DNA of 64,000 nucleotides, taken from Antedon mediterranea. Its lineage: Eukaryota > Echinodermata > Crinoidea > Comatulida > Antedonidae. Numbering within the stretch: position 1 is the stretch's first letter; each line of letters starts with the position of its first letter. Position numbers and translations under genes: made by a program. The notes below the pieces were generated by a model. The model did no database searches, was not told where the DNA came from, and saw only the letters and a program-made list of their open reading frames with translations. Positions 23,229 through 35,541 of the stretch are shown here, piece by piece. The DNA is taken from assembly GCF_964355755.1 (NCBI RefSeq), contig NC_092671.1, positions 20,236,001 to 20,300,000 of the forward strand, given 5' to 3'.

Positions 23229-23870
23229 CCGTACTGACGCGGGTATAAGCCCATACAGTACTCGGGTATAAGCCCACCCCTGACTTTTGACTAATTTTCA
23301 TGAAAAATGAGGCACTCGGGTATAAGCCCAACCATTAATTCGAAGATCTATAGTGTGTGTGTCGTAATACATTATTTTGTATTTGGCGACGTCTACACCT
23401 ACCTTTGATCATAACCAAGCTAGGCTAATATACGCCATATGAGGCCTAGCGGTCCTGTTTTGTTTACACTCCATCGCGGTCGAAGATCGCTTCACACGCT
23501 ACAAGTCGCCAAAACGGAAAACCACTATTTGGTATCGGCTGCCATAAACAAGCTTATTAAATTTCTTTGGTACATTTCTATTTAACGAACATTGTATACT
23601 TGCTTTTCTGCTTGATAAATTCTTGTTCAATTGATGTTTAAAATAAGATATTCTACGATAAATTACACGAACTATAAGTATAAGCTTAATTTTCCGACAC
23701 TCTACACCTCGTGTATTTTGAGGGCGCTCGCTCGCATGGTGGAATACACAGTGTATACATGTGCTGTTTTTGACAATCTGCATTTTTGGATCCTCGGGTA
23801 TAAGCCCACCCCCCAAACTTGACGTGATTTCATGTTCAAGGGGGGTGGGCTTATACCCGCGTCAGTACGG
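23229..23870. mobile_element. TA-flanked palindromic MITE, copy 2
   Basis: Same ends and interior as 12912-13578, with TA at 23227-23228 and 23871-23872 and scattered substitutions and short deletions. Non-autonomous. Confidence 0.8.
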
Positions 23871-24077
23871 TAGTTTAATGGAAAAAATCATTATTGCGTT
23901 GTCTATTTCACACACTCTATTAATGCATGTTTTTTTATGTAAAATGGAAATCCCCGGTCAAAAACACGTATTTCACTTCATCTCAGTATGTACAGTACAG
24001 AAAGAAAATACTACAACTGCCGGGAACTCAATTATAAACTATAGTGGAAAGGATTTACAAACGATACACTTGCAGCC

Positions 24078-24705
24078 CGCGAAATTTACCTCGGCATTCG
24101 GCAATGCCGAGGTAAATGCCGAGGTCCTGCTAGCTTACCACGGCATTGATTTGCCGAGGCTCTTTTTATTGATTTAGGCCTTGGAGTAAAATCAAGGCTA
24201 CCACATACACAGCAAATAGATAGTTTTATGCCTACTGTATTACAGTTTTTTTCAAATTTACCTTCGTTACAAGTGAATTAAATATATCTTTAAATATTTG
24301 TACTGTACGTTGGAGCTATTATTAGGCCTAGGCCTAGACCGCTCCGGCGTTTACAACAACAACGAACCACACTCAGCAGCTCTATCGTCGTATGATGTGA
24401 GTTTAGTGAGGCATGACAAATCACATGACTTATTGTTACTTGGCTGATCTGAGAGAATGGAAGAGTCCAACTTGTATTGGGGATTGAAAACCACGTGGTT
24501 TGTTTGCGTGGTTATTATTTAGAGAGCAAGCCGCGCCGCAAATGCGCTGTACATTATAACACAGCTATTTTTAGGTACAGTACAGTTAATGTGTGTGTGA
24601 TTGAATACTAAAAATAGCTTTGGGGGCTGAACAAAAAAAATGCCGACGTGTTGCCGAGGTGGGCTTCGTTTACGTCGGCATTTTTTTGCCGAGGTCATTT
24701 CGTCC
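24078..24705. mobile_element. Possible MITE with TGCCGAGGT palindromes at both ends
   Basis: The left end has a hairpin of ATTTACCTCGGCATT against AATGCCGAGGTAAAT. The right end has ACGTCGGCATTTTTTTGCCG. The two ends are imperfect inverses of each other (GCGAAATTTACCTCGGCA against ACGAAATGACCTCGGCA). No clear target duplication. Confidence 0.4.
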
Positions 24706-26751
24706 CAATTTCGAAGGCTGCACTTGGCTATCGGGCCCAATTTTAAGCTGATCGGGCCAAATGTAAAAAAGAAACATTAAAAAATGGGCCCGATCGTCTC
24801 TATGATGGTCCCGATCGTCCTTGGCCCTGATTGTCTGTTCACCGGCTAGCCTAGCTAGGCCTTGACAAAATAAAATGGAAAATTTAATATAATCTATAAG
24901 TATATTTAATTCGTCATATAGTGACGAATTAAATATAATTTATATGCATTGATTTAAATAAAAATAAATTAATTGATTGATTTTCTCAGAATCTTTAATT
25001 ATTTATAATATTATATGATAGGATCTTGCTAATGCAAATACAATAGCCGGTATCACAATCCAATCAAAGATCCCTCTGCGTATAATGTCATAAAACCACA
25101 TTTGTTACATAATAATAAAGACATACTGTAAGTTACTTTTCATCTGTAAGACTCGATCTCAGTACCTTGAATGCCATAGACACGAGCACCACCGAGCCAT
25201 ACACAACTGACTAAAAGTTGTATAAAGATTCTTCCGTGTATTTACTATGCAGTAACCACTTTGGTGCAGATATATTATTAAAATTTTTAAAAATGATGCA
25301 ATGTCAAACTATATAATTCAACCTTTAGTATATTCATGTTAAGGAAGAAAGTTAATGTTAAGTTTGTTATTTCGGCCTAAGAAAATGTTATAATTCGTTG
25401 ATTCGAAATTAATTTTTTCAAATTTAATATGCAATTAATGATGACTTAATCAACTTTTGTTTTTGTAATTTCATAATAAATCATACATGTAACCCAGATT
25501 TGTTTCTGCAACTTTATAATTAATCTTAATGAATAAATATAGCGCAAACGTAATTCAAATACAAAAACATCAGAATATAAATTTTACAGAACACGTTTAT
25601 TCAACCCAACTAGAATAAAATTAAAATTAAACAAAAGAGAACGGAAAGTATGACCAACTTATCTAAGGCGCCGATAAGGTTATTAAAGATAAGGTAGCTA
25701 CCGCTTCCAACGGCAATCTTGATCTCCGTCTTGCGGTTTTCGCCTTACGGTTGATGAATACAGTCTATACAGATAATTTTTGTGTCCGAGAACTGGTGGT
25801 TCTACGGTAGCCTATACAGAGAGGCAAAAAAAGTATAATAATATACAAATAATGAATGTTTATGAGTGTAATGGTACAAATAATGGCACGAGGTGAATGA
25901 TGAAAGGTTATATTTCAACGAGGCGATGAAATAAAATGTAGGCCTACCCAAGGCCTACATTTGTTTCACATTGATTAACAGTAACATTTGGTTTTTAATA
26001 ATTATATTAGATATTATTATTTAAATGGATTTTATAAATGCACCTACTTTTAGTGTTAATTATGTCAACAAACGACCAAACAATCCTAGGCCTAGCAAGG
26101 CTAAAACGCCTAGGCCCAGCCTAATACTAACAGGCCAAGGCCTACTACTAGGCCTAGGCTGAAAGACAGCAATACAAAACTTCGACAGGCAACTGGAAAT
26201 AATCCAGGCTAATTATGTTTTTTCCAACGATTCCACGTCTTGTACAGATGTTCCCATTAATTAATCAAAATTCTAAAAACAATCTCAAGCTAATTTAAAT
26301 GCCTTTTTGAATGAAATTAGACTAGTACATATATATCTCCAAATCGTACACAAAAATCTACTGCTGCATATCTCGCGGTTGTGTTTACAAACGAATCTGA
26401 GGCCAGACGACAGGTGGCGCTGTTGTATTTCACAGTAAAAATATATACTAGATTTTTTTTTCATCCGCGAAACGTGTTTTTTTTTCGTACACAAAAATGT
26501 TCTAAAAAGTACTATTAAACGATCGTTTAATAGTCCGTACTATTAAACGCCATGTGACCCACATTCGTCCAATCAAATGACAGGAATTTATTTAGGTGTT
26601 ATATAATACAGTATACTGTCTAAAATAGTTTAACATTGAATGTACCATAAGTACATTATCAGACTTACATGGCAATAGTCAAAAAACGACTTATGGCAAT
26701 CGTTGTCTCAAAAATAACCTAATGAAAAGGTAAAATAAAACATTGTCTTAA
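24706..26751. other. Gene-free AT-rich spacer
   Basis: No convincing genes. Contains a palindrome ATTTAATTCGTCA..TGACGAATTAAAT at about 24902-24936 (a related hairpin is near 39830), a CCTAGG/AGGCCTA-rich patch at 26085-26160 and a TATTAAACGATCGTTTAATA palindrome near 26512. Confidence 0.5.
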
Positions 26752-28326
26752 AGGGGGATTCTGGGTTTAAAATTGCTTTTAAATATCGTTTATTTATTAA
26801 ATAAAAAATATTATAACAATATAGACATGTCAGAATGAAGAAGTAATAACGAGAAATTAAAAAAATTAAATTTCATATACATTTTAGGGTAAATTCATGG
26901 AAAGTCTGTTTTTCAGCAGCTTAGGGAAGCTCATTAATATTCATGAGATATTCACAAAATCACGTCATCAGTGGATTCCAAACTCGCGACGTCAAGCTTG
27001 TACGTTGTGTTCTCTCTCCTCTGTCAAACGACGACCACCCGATCATTGTGAAATACATTTTTTGTAGATTTGCTAAGAAGCTAGGCCTAAAGTGTAATAA
27101 TAACAGTAGCATATATTTATTTGACATTTAATGAAATACAAAATTTAGTACAGATTACGGAGTCATTATACTATTTTTATACCTCGAATTAATAGTAACA
27201 GATCGTATATCGGCTTCACGTACTAGGCTAGGCCTAGACTAAATCATTTTATTCATGCCGGGGTGAGAGCCATTTCTGACTAGGGATTCCATGCCACGAT
27301 GGCCATCATTCATGGGCCTAGCTAGCCTATTACTAAACGATTGGCCCATAAATAACAAAACTCAGTGGATTCCAAACCCATCCTATCAACCAAACTCCTA
27401 AACAATCTAAACCTAAAACGTTCTACAAAAATCGGCTGTAAATATTGAGGCAAAACAAGGTCCGATCGCCGTCCACACGTATGGTCTAATAAGTAGGCCT
27501 AGTTTACTCTCCAAAAAATCGTATACTGCATCAAGCAAGTAGACCGGTAGTAGGAAGGAGACCTAGCCTAGCCTAGCCGATCCGGCCCAGTTAAAAATTG
27601 AGCTAGCTAGTGTAGTAGACCGAATTGATACTACCAGGCCTTTTACTATAGGCTACACTTGTTAAAATTAGCAATACTGTACTTATGTTTACAAATATTC
27701 CAACTCTCTCATTCGAGCTATATTATCTATACCATTCCGGTAGGTTGAGTCGACCTTCAATCAAATACTGTACATCGTTCATGTTGTGATATAGACGGGG
27801 TATACTCGACCCGACCAGTTTGGTATTGTATACTGTATCTGCTTATCACGTGACGATGCCAGGCATGGGCAGAGAGAGCACGTGTATCGTCGTCTCGCTC
27901 TCCTCGCTCAGCAGGAATGTATACGTTACGCTTCATTGATTTTGAAGGCTTTCCCTAAGTCAGTGCGAAAATCGGCAAACGTAAAGTGCAAACTTATCTA
28001 ATTTTTCACTGTTTTGATGGATTTTCATAGAAAATTGATTTTATAAATGGGAAGACCGACTAAAATTACATCAGATAAGTATAATTTTACAAAAGTAATT
28101 GATATGGTTATTGATAACGAGTCGTCGGAAGATTGACCATTTCACGAATTTCGTATTCTGTAACCACAGTGTGATTTTGCCGTAGCTGCACTTGTAATCT
28201 GGCCTCATTTCACAGCCTTCGTTCTGCTTCACTGGGCGCTTATATAAATTGAAACTTTTACCGTTCAAGAGACAAACAAATATATTTTACATTTTTTACT
28301 ATTCATTTTAAACCCGGAACCCCCCT
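26752..28326. mobile_element. piggyBac-like MITE, copy B
   Basis: TTAA at 26748-26751 and 28327-28330. The ends read AGGGGGATTCTGGGTTTAAA and the inverse of AGGGGGGTTCCGGGTTTAAA. It is 1575 bp between the TTAA sites, collinear with copy A minus its nested MITE, with many small indels. Confidence 0.85.
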
Positions 28327-28485
28327 TTAAAGAACAATAAATAAGTAAAAGAAGAAAATAACAATTTGCTGATCTATACAATGCCTATATGATATAATAG
28401 GTCTATCTTGAGCCTGCTTACCCTAACCCTGCCCTAACAGACCAATCATGGAAGCATTCCATTTATAAAAATATAATTAATAACA

Positions 28486-28545
28486 ATGTCTACTTTACTG
28501 TAATGACTTCCATTAAAATGGAAGTCATTACAGTATAGTAGACAT
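28486..28545. repeat. 60-nt near-perfect hairpin
   Basis: ATGTCTACT..ACTGTAATGACTTCCATT is followed almost at once by its inverse. The 28-29 bp arms have one mismatch and a loop of two or three bases. It may be a minimal fold-back element or a cruciform site. Confidence 0.85.
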
Positions 28546-29727
28546 AAAACAGCATTAACTGTAAACAATAACAACAGTAATGTACTTATACAATAATTAA
28601 CTTTAAATATAGAGCAAAGTAAATTGGTGTTCAAACGCTCACCTGTACAGAGAGTCAATATTTAAAATTCAACGAACAGTCTTCAATATGTACAGTACAG
28701 TCGATCAAATATAGTTTTTTTGAGTGCAATATGCCAAACTAGCACAAACTTCCAATCAACGCGAACTTAAAACTTGGTTCGGTAATGTAATTATACTGTA
28801 GTACAGTAAAACGTATTAGCTTTAAATAAAGTCGCATATTTTAATTTGTAATACTTGACCAGCACTTCAGATGGCATAATCAGGAAAAGAGAATTGAAAC
28901 ATGAGAACATATCCTAATATTGGCCCAGTCACCTGACCAAGGCTAATCCTCTTGGTCAATCCTTGTTGCTGGGGAAAAACCATACCACAGATAGAATGTA
29001 ATGTTTTGTATTGTTGCAGTATAGAGTTTTATACTGACATCTCTTTATTTTGAGTTCTGGTACAGTATTTTCAATTATTACTGTACTACTTAAACTGTAA
29101 ATTGTCTTTTATTTTTAATTCATTGTATTTTGCTTAAGTGATGTACGTACACATACACATGCTTGTAGTGAAATTAGCCTAAATCACACACAGCCAAATA
29201 TATATTTTCCCGGAGAAATCTTATGTAGGAGAATTTTACAATAGGTTACGAACTCTTGGAGTGGCTTTCTAGTTAATTATAAAAACCAAACTTTTATAGC
29301 AAAAATCATCCCAAATTTATGTTAAAAATCAATGAATTTAGCAACAAAAACTTAAACCAAATAAGAGTATCTATGGCACGCCCATGGATTATTCCACAAT
29401 GTTTGAAAAAGAAGATCATTCATTGTTTTGTGGATTTGGAAAAATTGTTTACCAAATCTTACATAATTCTTTCCAAAAAGGATTCTTAATTTTTTTCACT
29501 AAAATAATCTGTTTTCTACTACATTTTAATGTTTGTATACCTCCAAAATGCTTACTGTATATGAAGCCAAAAAAGGTCTTTCTATTTTACTTCTTCATCT
29601 TCCTTTACAATTTTGTGAATCCATTTGACTTTTTTAAAGGATTGACTAAAGAAGGTGAAATGAGGCATATTTAGACGCCTTATTGTATTGTGCGAACAAT
29701 AATGCTTCTTTTAATTCTGTTTGGGCC
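28546..29727. other. Gene-free spacer
   Basis: AT-rich with many TACTGTA/TACAGTA strings. No supported gene. The 96-codon frame at 29384 is hydrophobic and low in complexity and looks fortuitous. Confidence 0.5.
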
Positions 29728-30216
29728 AATAGGGAGGTTTCGCAACCTTACGAATACGATAAAGAAAACTGATACTTCACACATTTGTGAAACTTTTGAG
29801 CTGATCCCCATTTCATTTTCTTAAAGCGTATTCCTGTTGACGAATATCACCAGTACAAAACGAGTATAGTTTTTGATCTATTTTGCACATTTTGCATTTG
29901 AATCAGGAATGATTCATAATTATATAATTATAGATTTATTGAAAGTAATTTACTAAAGTAATTTACTAAAATGCCAGGTCAATTTTGATAAATAGCAGTT
30001 TTTAAAGTCCTCACTCGCTTTGATGTTACGCTAGGCCTAGGCAGCCAAGTAACATGTACCTGCGCTTCGCTCAAATTTACCACAGTCATATTTGGATGGC
30101 GCCCTCAATATTTCGTTGCCATGCGAAACAGATTTTTACTGGCTTACGAAAAGGAATATGTGTGCGTGACAAATCCGTTTTTGTATGTATTCGTAAGATT
30201 GCGAAACCTCTCTATT
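29728..30216. mobile_element. MITE with about 30-bp terminal inverted repeats
   Basis: The left end AATAGGGAGGTTTCGCAACC continues into TTACGAATAC, and the right end is its inverse with few changes. 489 bp, no transposase. Target duplication not clear. Confidence 0.65.
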
Positions 30217-31240
30217 ATTCAAAACAAACCCATATTATTTTTAATCAATTTGTTTGAAAAAAGAATCCGAGGGTGACGGAAACACAGAAAATAAAAATAA
30301 AATCAAGCTTTTAACAATGGAAATATTTTCTTGAGAGAGAGAAGTCTACATTTCCACAAAATTATTTTTTCCTGAAAGATCAAATTTTCGATAGAATTAA
30401 GTTTTGTTGAAAAAGATATACTTAGAACCTTATTAAACTCTTCTCCATAGTGGAGCCATTGAACATTTTTAACAGTTTTTACGAGCCTATCTATCTATGC
30501 TTTGGTTTTATCCAAGTTACAGACCATATACTGTACAAAAATCTGTAAAAAAGATTCTAACACATCCTTGACACATTGACTGCCAGAGGTTTTTCCAGTA
30601 TTTTTAGCCAATTTCGATATTTTTATTAAAGCTGATTGAAACTATGTATGTGATCTGATTATATGTAATTTAGACTAAAATAATCATAAAGATTTAAGCT
30701 TTACAATGGTACCAAGAAGGATTTTCAAATCAATATGTAAATCGTAATAGTAAAATAAATGCATCGATGGGCCTATAAAAACAAGTTAGTTACCAATATC
30801 TAAAAATGTAATACATTTTATAAATCATAAATCTTAAGTCAAAGTTTCGCCAAAATCCACATATTAAAGACACCAGGTACGGGCAAAAAATTTCTATTGA
30901 TCATACATTTTAATAATTATAGATCTATAGTTTCCCCTATGTTTTATATTTTTGGGGATTTTATTTGTGTTACACAAGCTTGTTGAAAAGAAGCACTTTC
31001 TTATCAGTGGGGGGATAGTTCAAATTACACAGTAAAATCTCTATTCTTTTGTACACAAATTTTGTAAATTGAGAGGCATTTTAAAAAGCTATAAAAAATA
31101 AACGGTGTTGTAAATACTGATTTTGTGTAATCGGTAATTATCACTTTACACATGTTTATTTTGCTTTGAGTTATTACCATATTTATTTGTAATTTAAATG
31201 GATTAAAAAACTTTATTTAACCCACATTTTTGGTGTAAGA
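30217..31240. other. Gene-free spacer
   Basis: AT-rich, with no recognisable gene or repeat apart from short A/T runs. Confidence 0.5.
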
Positions 31241-31313
31241 GGTTTCGTAGTGTAGTGGTTATCAAGTCTGCTTAACACGCAGAAGGTCCCCGGTTCGAGC
31301 CCTGGTGAAACCC
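31241..31313 (+). tRNA. tRNA-Val (AAC)
   Basis: A 73-nt cloverleaf: acceptor GGTTTCG/TGAAACC with one G-U pair, A box TAGTGTAGTGGTTA, anticodon stem TCTGC/GCAGA around loop TTAACAC (anticodon AAC) and B box GGTTCGAGCC. A T run at 31315-31319 can end Pol III transcription. The T stem has one mismatch (CCCGG/CCTGG) and the D stem is imperfect, so it may be a slightly decayed copy. The 3' CCA is not encoded. Confidence 0.85.
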
Positions 31314-31633
31314 ATTTTTCTTAAACCTTAATGGTGAAATATACTGTATACGTAATATGATATAGAGTATATCTCGTTTTATTACTCGGGGGGTACCTGA
31401 GTTTAGGACTCTCTCATCTTTTCCTCTGCTTCTTTCATCCGGACACTATTGAGTAAAAGGTACTACTCCTCTCTTATTTGTTGTAGTATTGTGCTGGGAT
31501 TTGGCATGAATATGTCCTCAAAGCTATAGAGCCGGACTTTTACTCAGGGTACCCGAGTCTAGGACAAATTTTGTATTTTTTTCGTCTTGATTTCTGTTAC
31601 AAATATTCTGTTACAAATATTTGACCTTCCAGT

Positions 31634-32060
31634 ATGACTTTTAGTATGGCTTCCTTTATTATCCATGCATCAGTGCTTGTTTTTTGGATTAACAATGTGA
31701 AACATTTTCAACTTGTTGACCAGTTTTTTAACACCACCGTCGACGAGAGGTACGACATATCAGCCATTTTTACCAGATGCAAACATTCCAACGCTAACTT
31801 TGCGGTCGCTGCAACAAGTGTCATTTTTGTATCGCCTGCCTATATTTACAGTTCCGGTAATTATCGAACGAGGAAGAGTACGTCCCACATACACCGGACT
31901 CTTGATCTTAGAGGGAAAGGCTTACTCTTTGCTATCTTGCTTAAATGTGGTGATATTTTTCCAAACCTGGGACCCGGAATCCATCTCAATATGGAGGAAG
32001 ACTTCAAGGTTTTTAAAGGAAGGGCCTTCACTTCATTCATCTTAACGTAAGGTCAATTTT
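31634..32060 (+). pseudogene. Orphan LINE 5' fragment with degenerate 2A-like motif
   Basis: 138 codons with a hydrophobic N-terminus, then LLFAILLKCGDIFPNLGPG. This is a 2A-like arrangement in which the expected PGP is LGP. A frame change near 32030 leads into LHFIHLNVRSI, the usual start of the LINE endonuclease, and there the fragment stops. It is set tail-to-tail against the 3' end of the minus-strand LINE at 32062. Confidence 0.65.
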
Positions 32061-32246
32061 TTATTTAATTTTTATTTAATTTTGGATTTATATAGCGCTT
32101 TTCCAAGTGACCAAAGCGCTGTACAATAGAAAATACTATATACTCAACAAAACTTACAAAAAATAGAAAATGGAATGAAAATACAAAAATATATATATAA
32201 AAAACTATGAGGGCCTATACAAAAAGTTACCGTAATTTCATTAACA

Positions 32247-32939
32247 TTATTTAGGAAAGAGATAGGTTTTTAACATTTTCTTGAAATATTGCACATTTGG
32301 GGCTTCACGAATATAAGATGGTAAGTTATTCCACAATCTAGGACCGATGACAGAAAAACACTTATCGCCAAATGACCTCTTGGTCTTGGGGATGGCAAGA
32401 CGGGTATGGTCTTGGGTAGATCGAAGTCCATGCCGACCAGAATGGTGTTTGTTTATAAGGTCCTGTACATAACCAGGTGCTGAGCCATACAGACAGTTGT
32501 ACACATGCACTAAGATCTTGAATTCAATCCTCTGCTTGACAGGCAACCAATGCAGCTCCTCAATGAGAGGAGACGCAGTGGTGCGCTTGCTAGCTTGAAA
32601 AATAAGACGTGCAGCGCTATTTTGCAGTGTTTGCAAACGTCGGACGTCTGAAACAGCCAATCCACCGAGCAAAGAGTTGCCATAGTCCAGTCGGGAAAGA
32701 ATTAAAGATCTTACTGCATGTGTACAAGTAGAGCGGTCTATGAAACACCGAATCCTACTCAAATTACGAAGATGGAAGTTTACCCTACTACGCAATGTAC
32801 TAACATGATTTTTCATAGAGAGTTGGTTATCAAGCATGATACCAAGATTTTTAATCTTACTGGATGGGGTGATAAAAGATTCACCGATTTTCAAATCAAG
32901 TTGGGGTATAGCCTTAACATGCCTATTAGATGAAATCAC
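32247..32939 (-). pseudogene. LINE C-terminal region (3' part of the split LINE)
   Basis: 230 codons covering the end of the RT domain: LGIMLDNQLSMKNHV, LRNLSRIRCFID, AVRSLILSRLDYGNSLLGG and IEELHWLPVKQRIEFKILV. It ends LKTYLFPK, a common C-terminus in L2-type elements as I recall them. It is separated by stops from 33413-33057, which carries the palm with GVPQGS and YADD. Confidence 0.85.
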
Positions 32940-33056
32940 GAAAAACTCAGTTTTTTAATCATTTAGCTTTAGTTTGTTGATCATCATCCACGAACGTATT
33001 TCAGTAATGCATTCGGTAAGTTTAAACTTAGCGGCGGAGATATCCTCCTCCGACTT

Positions 33057-33752
33057 TTAATCAAAGCTAACGTAAAGCTGTATGTCATCAGCATATATGT
33101 GATACGCTACTTCAAATCGCCTAATGATATCTGCAATAGGTTGCGCATACATAGTAAAGATAGATGGACCTATGATGGACCCTTGAGGTACACCATATCT
33201 CAAAACATGATTCTGCGAGTATTCACCTAGAACACAGACTCTATTTACACGTTCATGATGGTAACTAGCAAACCAGTTTAATGCAGTACCGGAGATACCA
33301 AATTCACTCTGCATTCGATTTACAAGGATGTCATGGTCTATGGTGTCGAATGCAGAGGAGAGATCTAGTAGGACCAACATAATTGATTTACCTTTGTCAA
33401 GTTCATTTAACATATATCATTCTTAACCCGCAAAAGGGCAGTTTCCGTACTATGAGATGATTTATATGCAGATTGGTACGGTTCAGTAAGATCGTTGTTC
33501 TGGAGATGCTCTTTAAAACTAGAGACCTCCCAACGTTAGTTAAAATAATTGAATATCTATCGTTGGGAGGTTGGAGACAGGCCGGTAATTTTTAAACACA
33601 TCAGGATTTAAGGTTGGTTTCTTAATCAAAGGGGTAATAATCGCTTGACGAAGGATAATAGGAAATATCCCTGCTCTCAGAGAATTATTAACAATGGACG
33701 TGATACTCGGCAATAATGTATCAATACAGCGTTTCAGTAACCAAGTGGGCAT
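33057..33752 (-). pseudogene. LINE reverse transcriptase palm (split LINE)
   Basis: 33413-33057 holds LDLSSAFDTIDHDIL, RYGVPQGSIIGPSIF and YHIYADDIQLYVSFD. 33752-33540 holds PLIKKPTLNPDVFKNYRPVSNLP. Between them the fingers are shortened, and remnants of LTEPYQSAYKSSHST are only readable with frame changes. Confidence 0.85.
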
Positions 33753-34189
33753 AGGATCCAGTGGACTTGTTTTATTAGGAAGTTTAGTGATAATTTTCCT
33801 AACATCTTCCTCGTTCAGTTTTACAAAAGTAAAAGTATTTACACACTTACTTAATTTATCACTAACAGGCCCGTATCCAGGGGGGGTGCGTTGGGTGCAG
33901 ACGCACCCCCCCCCCCCCCAAGTCCCAAAAGGTCCACTATTTCCTCGGTTGGTATTTTTTCTTGTCTTGTTTAACTAAAGACAATATCATTATATATATA
34001 CAAAATTTACATTATCAATGGTATACAAACAAAAATATGCTAATATAAAATGAAAAAAAAAAAGGTAATTAAATTACGGAATCTGAACTGACTACAAACT
34101 CGATGTAAAACATGCGCAGTCGATCATGTGACGACAAGCAATAGCTTAGCGCTTCATGTACGCGGTACGCGGTAAAGTGTTTGCTGGAG

Positions 34190-34713
34190 AAATACAGACA
34201 ACTTAACGTCGGGGAATACGGGTACTTTTTGTCGGGGAATATAATATACAGTAAAAAACGTTCGCGTTCACTTCATATAGCTTCAGCGCCTAGAAAACCA
34301 CGACGTTCCATTGACCGTGAGAGTACGTCAGAGGGCTAATATGCACTTTTATGCATTCATTATTGCCAGCGATCTAACTTACTAATAAACATTAGCTAGG
34401 TACGCACTTGTCTGGCGGTATCCCTTTGTACGAATCGTTCAACGTTGGGTCGAGACGCGTGATATCAAGTTTCATCCAGGGACCAAAATGTGTAATGTAG
34501 TTATTTTCCAGGCGAAGTTTACCGACGGTTACCGAAGGGAACACGTGTACTTTTTGTCGGGGAATATAATATACAGTAAAAAGCGTTCGCGTTCACTTCG
34601 TAGCTAGCTTCAGCGCCTAGAAAACCGCGACGTTTCATTGACCGTGAAAGTACGTCAGAGTGATATTATGCACTTTATATGCATTCATTATTGCCAGCGA
34701 TCTAACTTACTAC
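34190..34713. repeat. Direct duplication within the hAT-like element
   Basis: A segment with TTTTTGTCGGGGAATATAAT, GCGTTCGCGTTCACTTC and GCCAGCGATCTAACTTACTA occurs at about 34218-34385 and again at 34550-34713. The unit following the first copy (TTCATCCAGGGACCAAAATG) recurs at 35634 after the nested insertion. Confidence 0.7.
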
Positions 34714-35541
34714 AAAGAATATATATCACAAGAATGAGTGATTTTTGCATGAGAAATTTGTAACAGAGAGCTCCAGAGAGTGATGCCCGCCCTCATAAGG
34801 GCGGATGTATACATACTAAATAAGACTTGATTTAATAGATATTATACATGTCACATTAAATAGAATTATGATAATAGTTTTGCAATTGTAAACTATTTTA
34901 TAATACATATTTATTAACAAACTAGTGTACATTCACTTTTACAGACAATTATTTACTAACATGCTAAGTTAGTTCACAAAAAAGGCCTAACACAGCAACA
35001 CCAAAAGTCAACGAATTCTTACTCAGCACGGCCTATTCTTTACCATTGCCCGTGTACTACTCTACGCCCGGTAAATTAAGTATTGTTTTTATGATATAAA
35101 TTAGTATAAGATACATGTTATTAATAGGAAAAAATGTTAAATGTCATTAACATTTATTTGTTTTACCAGAAACAAGTTAAATATAGGAATATTATTAAAC
35201 TATCCTACGTGAAAACGCGTAAACACCAACACGCCCGGTCACGCTATCGTAGCGCCCGGTTGATAAAGCAAACTGTTTATACGGCAGTTTTTACTAAATA
35301 AATTGCATAAAACGAACAATTAAATATTCAAATAGTATTTAACATGATGTTGGCATGTAGTTGATAACATTTTTTATCATGAAAATACTACTGGTGGTCC
35401 AGCCTTTGATTAGTGAAACCGTCACAAAAAGTTGTATACATCCCAGATACATCCACACTTATGGCGGCGCCCTACCACATGGACAATATTACTGTTACAG
35501 GGAAAATCGCGGAATACTCATTCTTGTGATTATATTCTTTG
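34714..35541. mobile_element. hAT-like MITE with 8-bp target duplication
   Basis: Inverted ends AAAGAATATA..TCACAAGAATGAGT and an exact 8-bp direct repeat CTTACTAC on both sides (34706-34713, 35542-35549). The internal sequence is shared with 4313-6056 and holds the empty site of the Mutator-like element. Confidence 0.8.

Noticed and set aside
28486-28545. microRNA precursor
   Set aside because: The loop is two or three bases, too short for normal processing.
29384-29674. 96-codon hydrophobic frame as a small membrane protein
   Set aside because: Low-complexity Phe/Ile/Leu composition expected from AT-rich DNA, with no motif and no splice or promoter context.
31241-31313. tRNA-derived SINE rather than a tRNA gene
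   Set aside because: No tail, A-rich end or repeated body follows; a T run ends it directly after the acceptor stem. The T-stem and D-stem mismatches keep a decayed copy possible.
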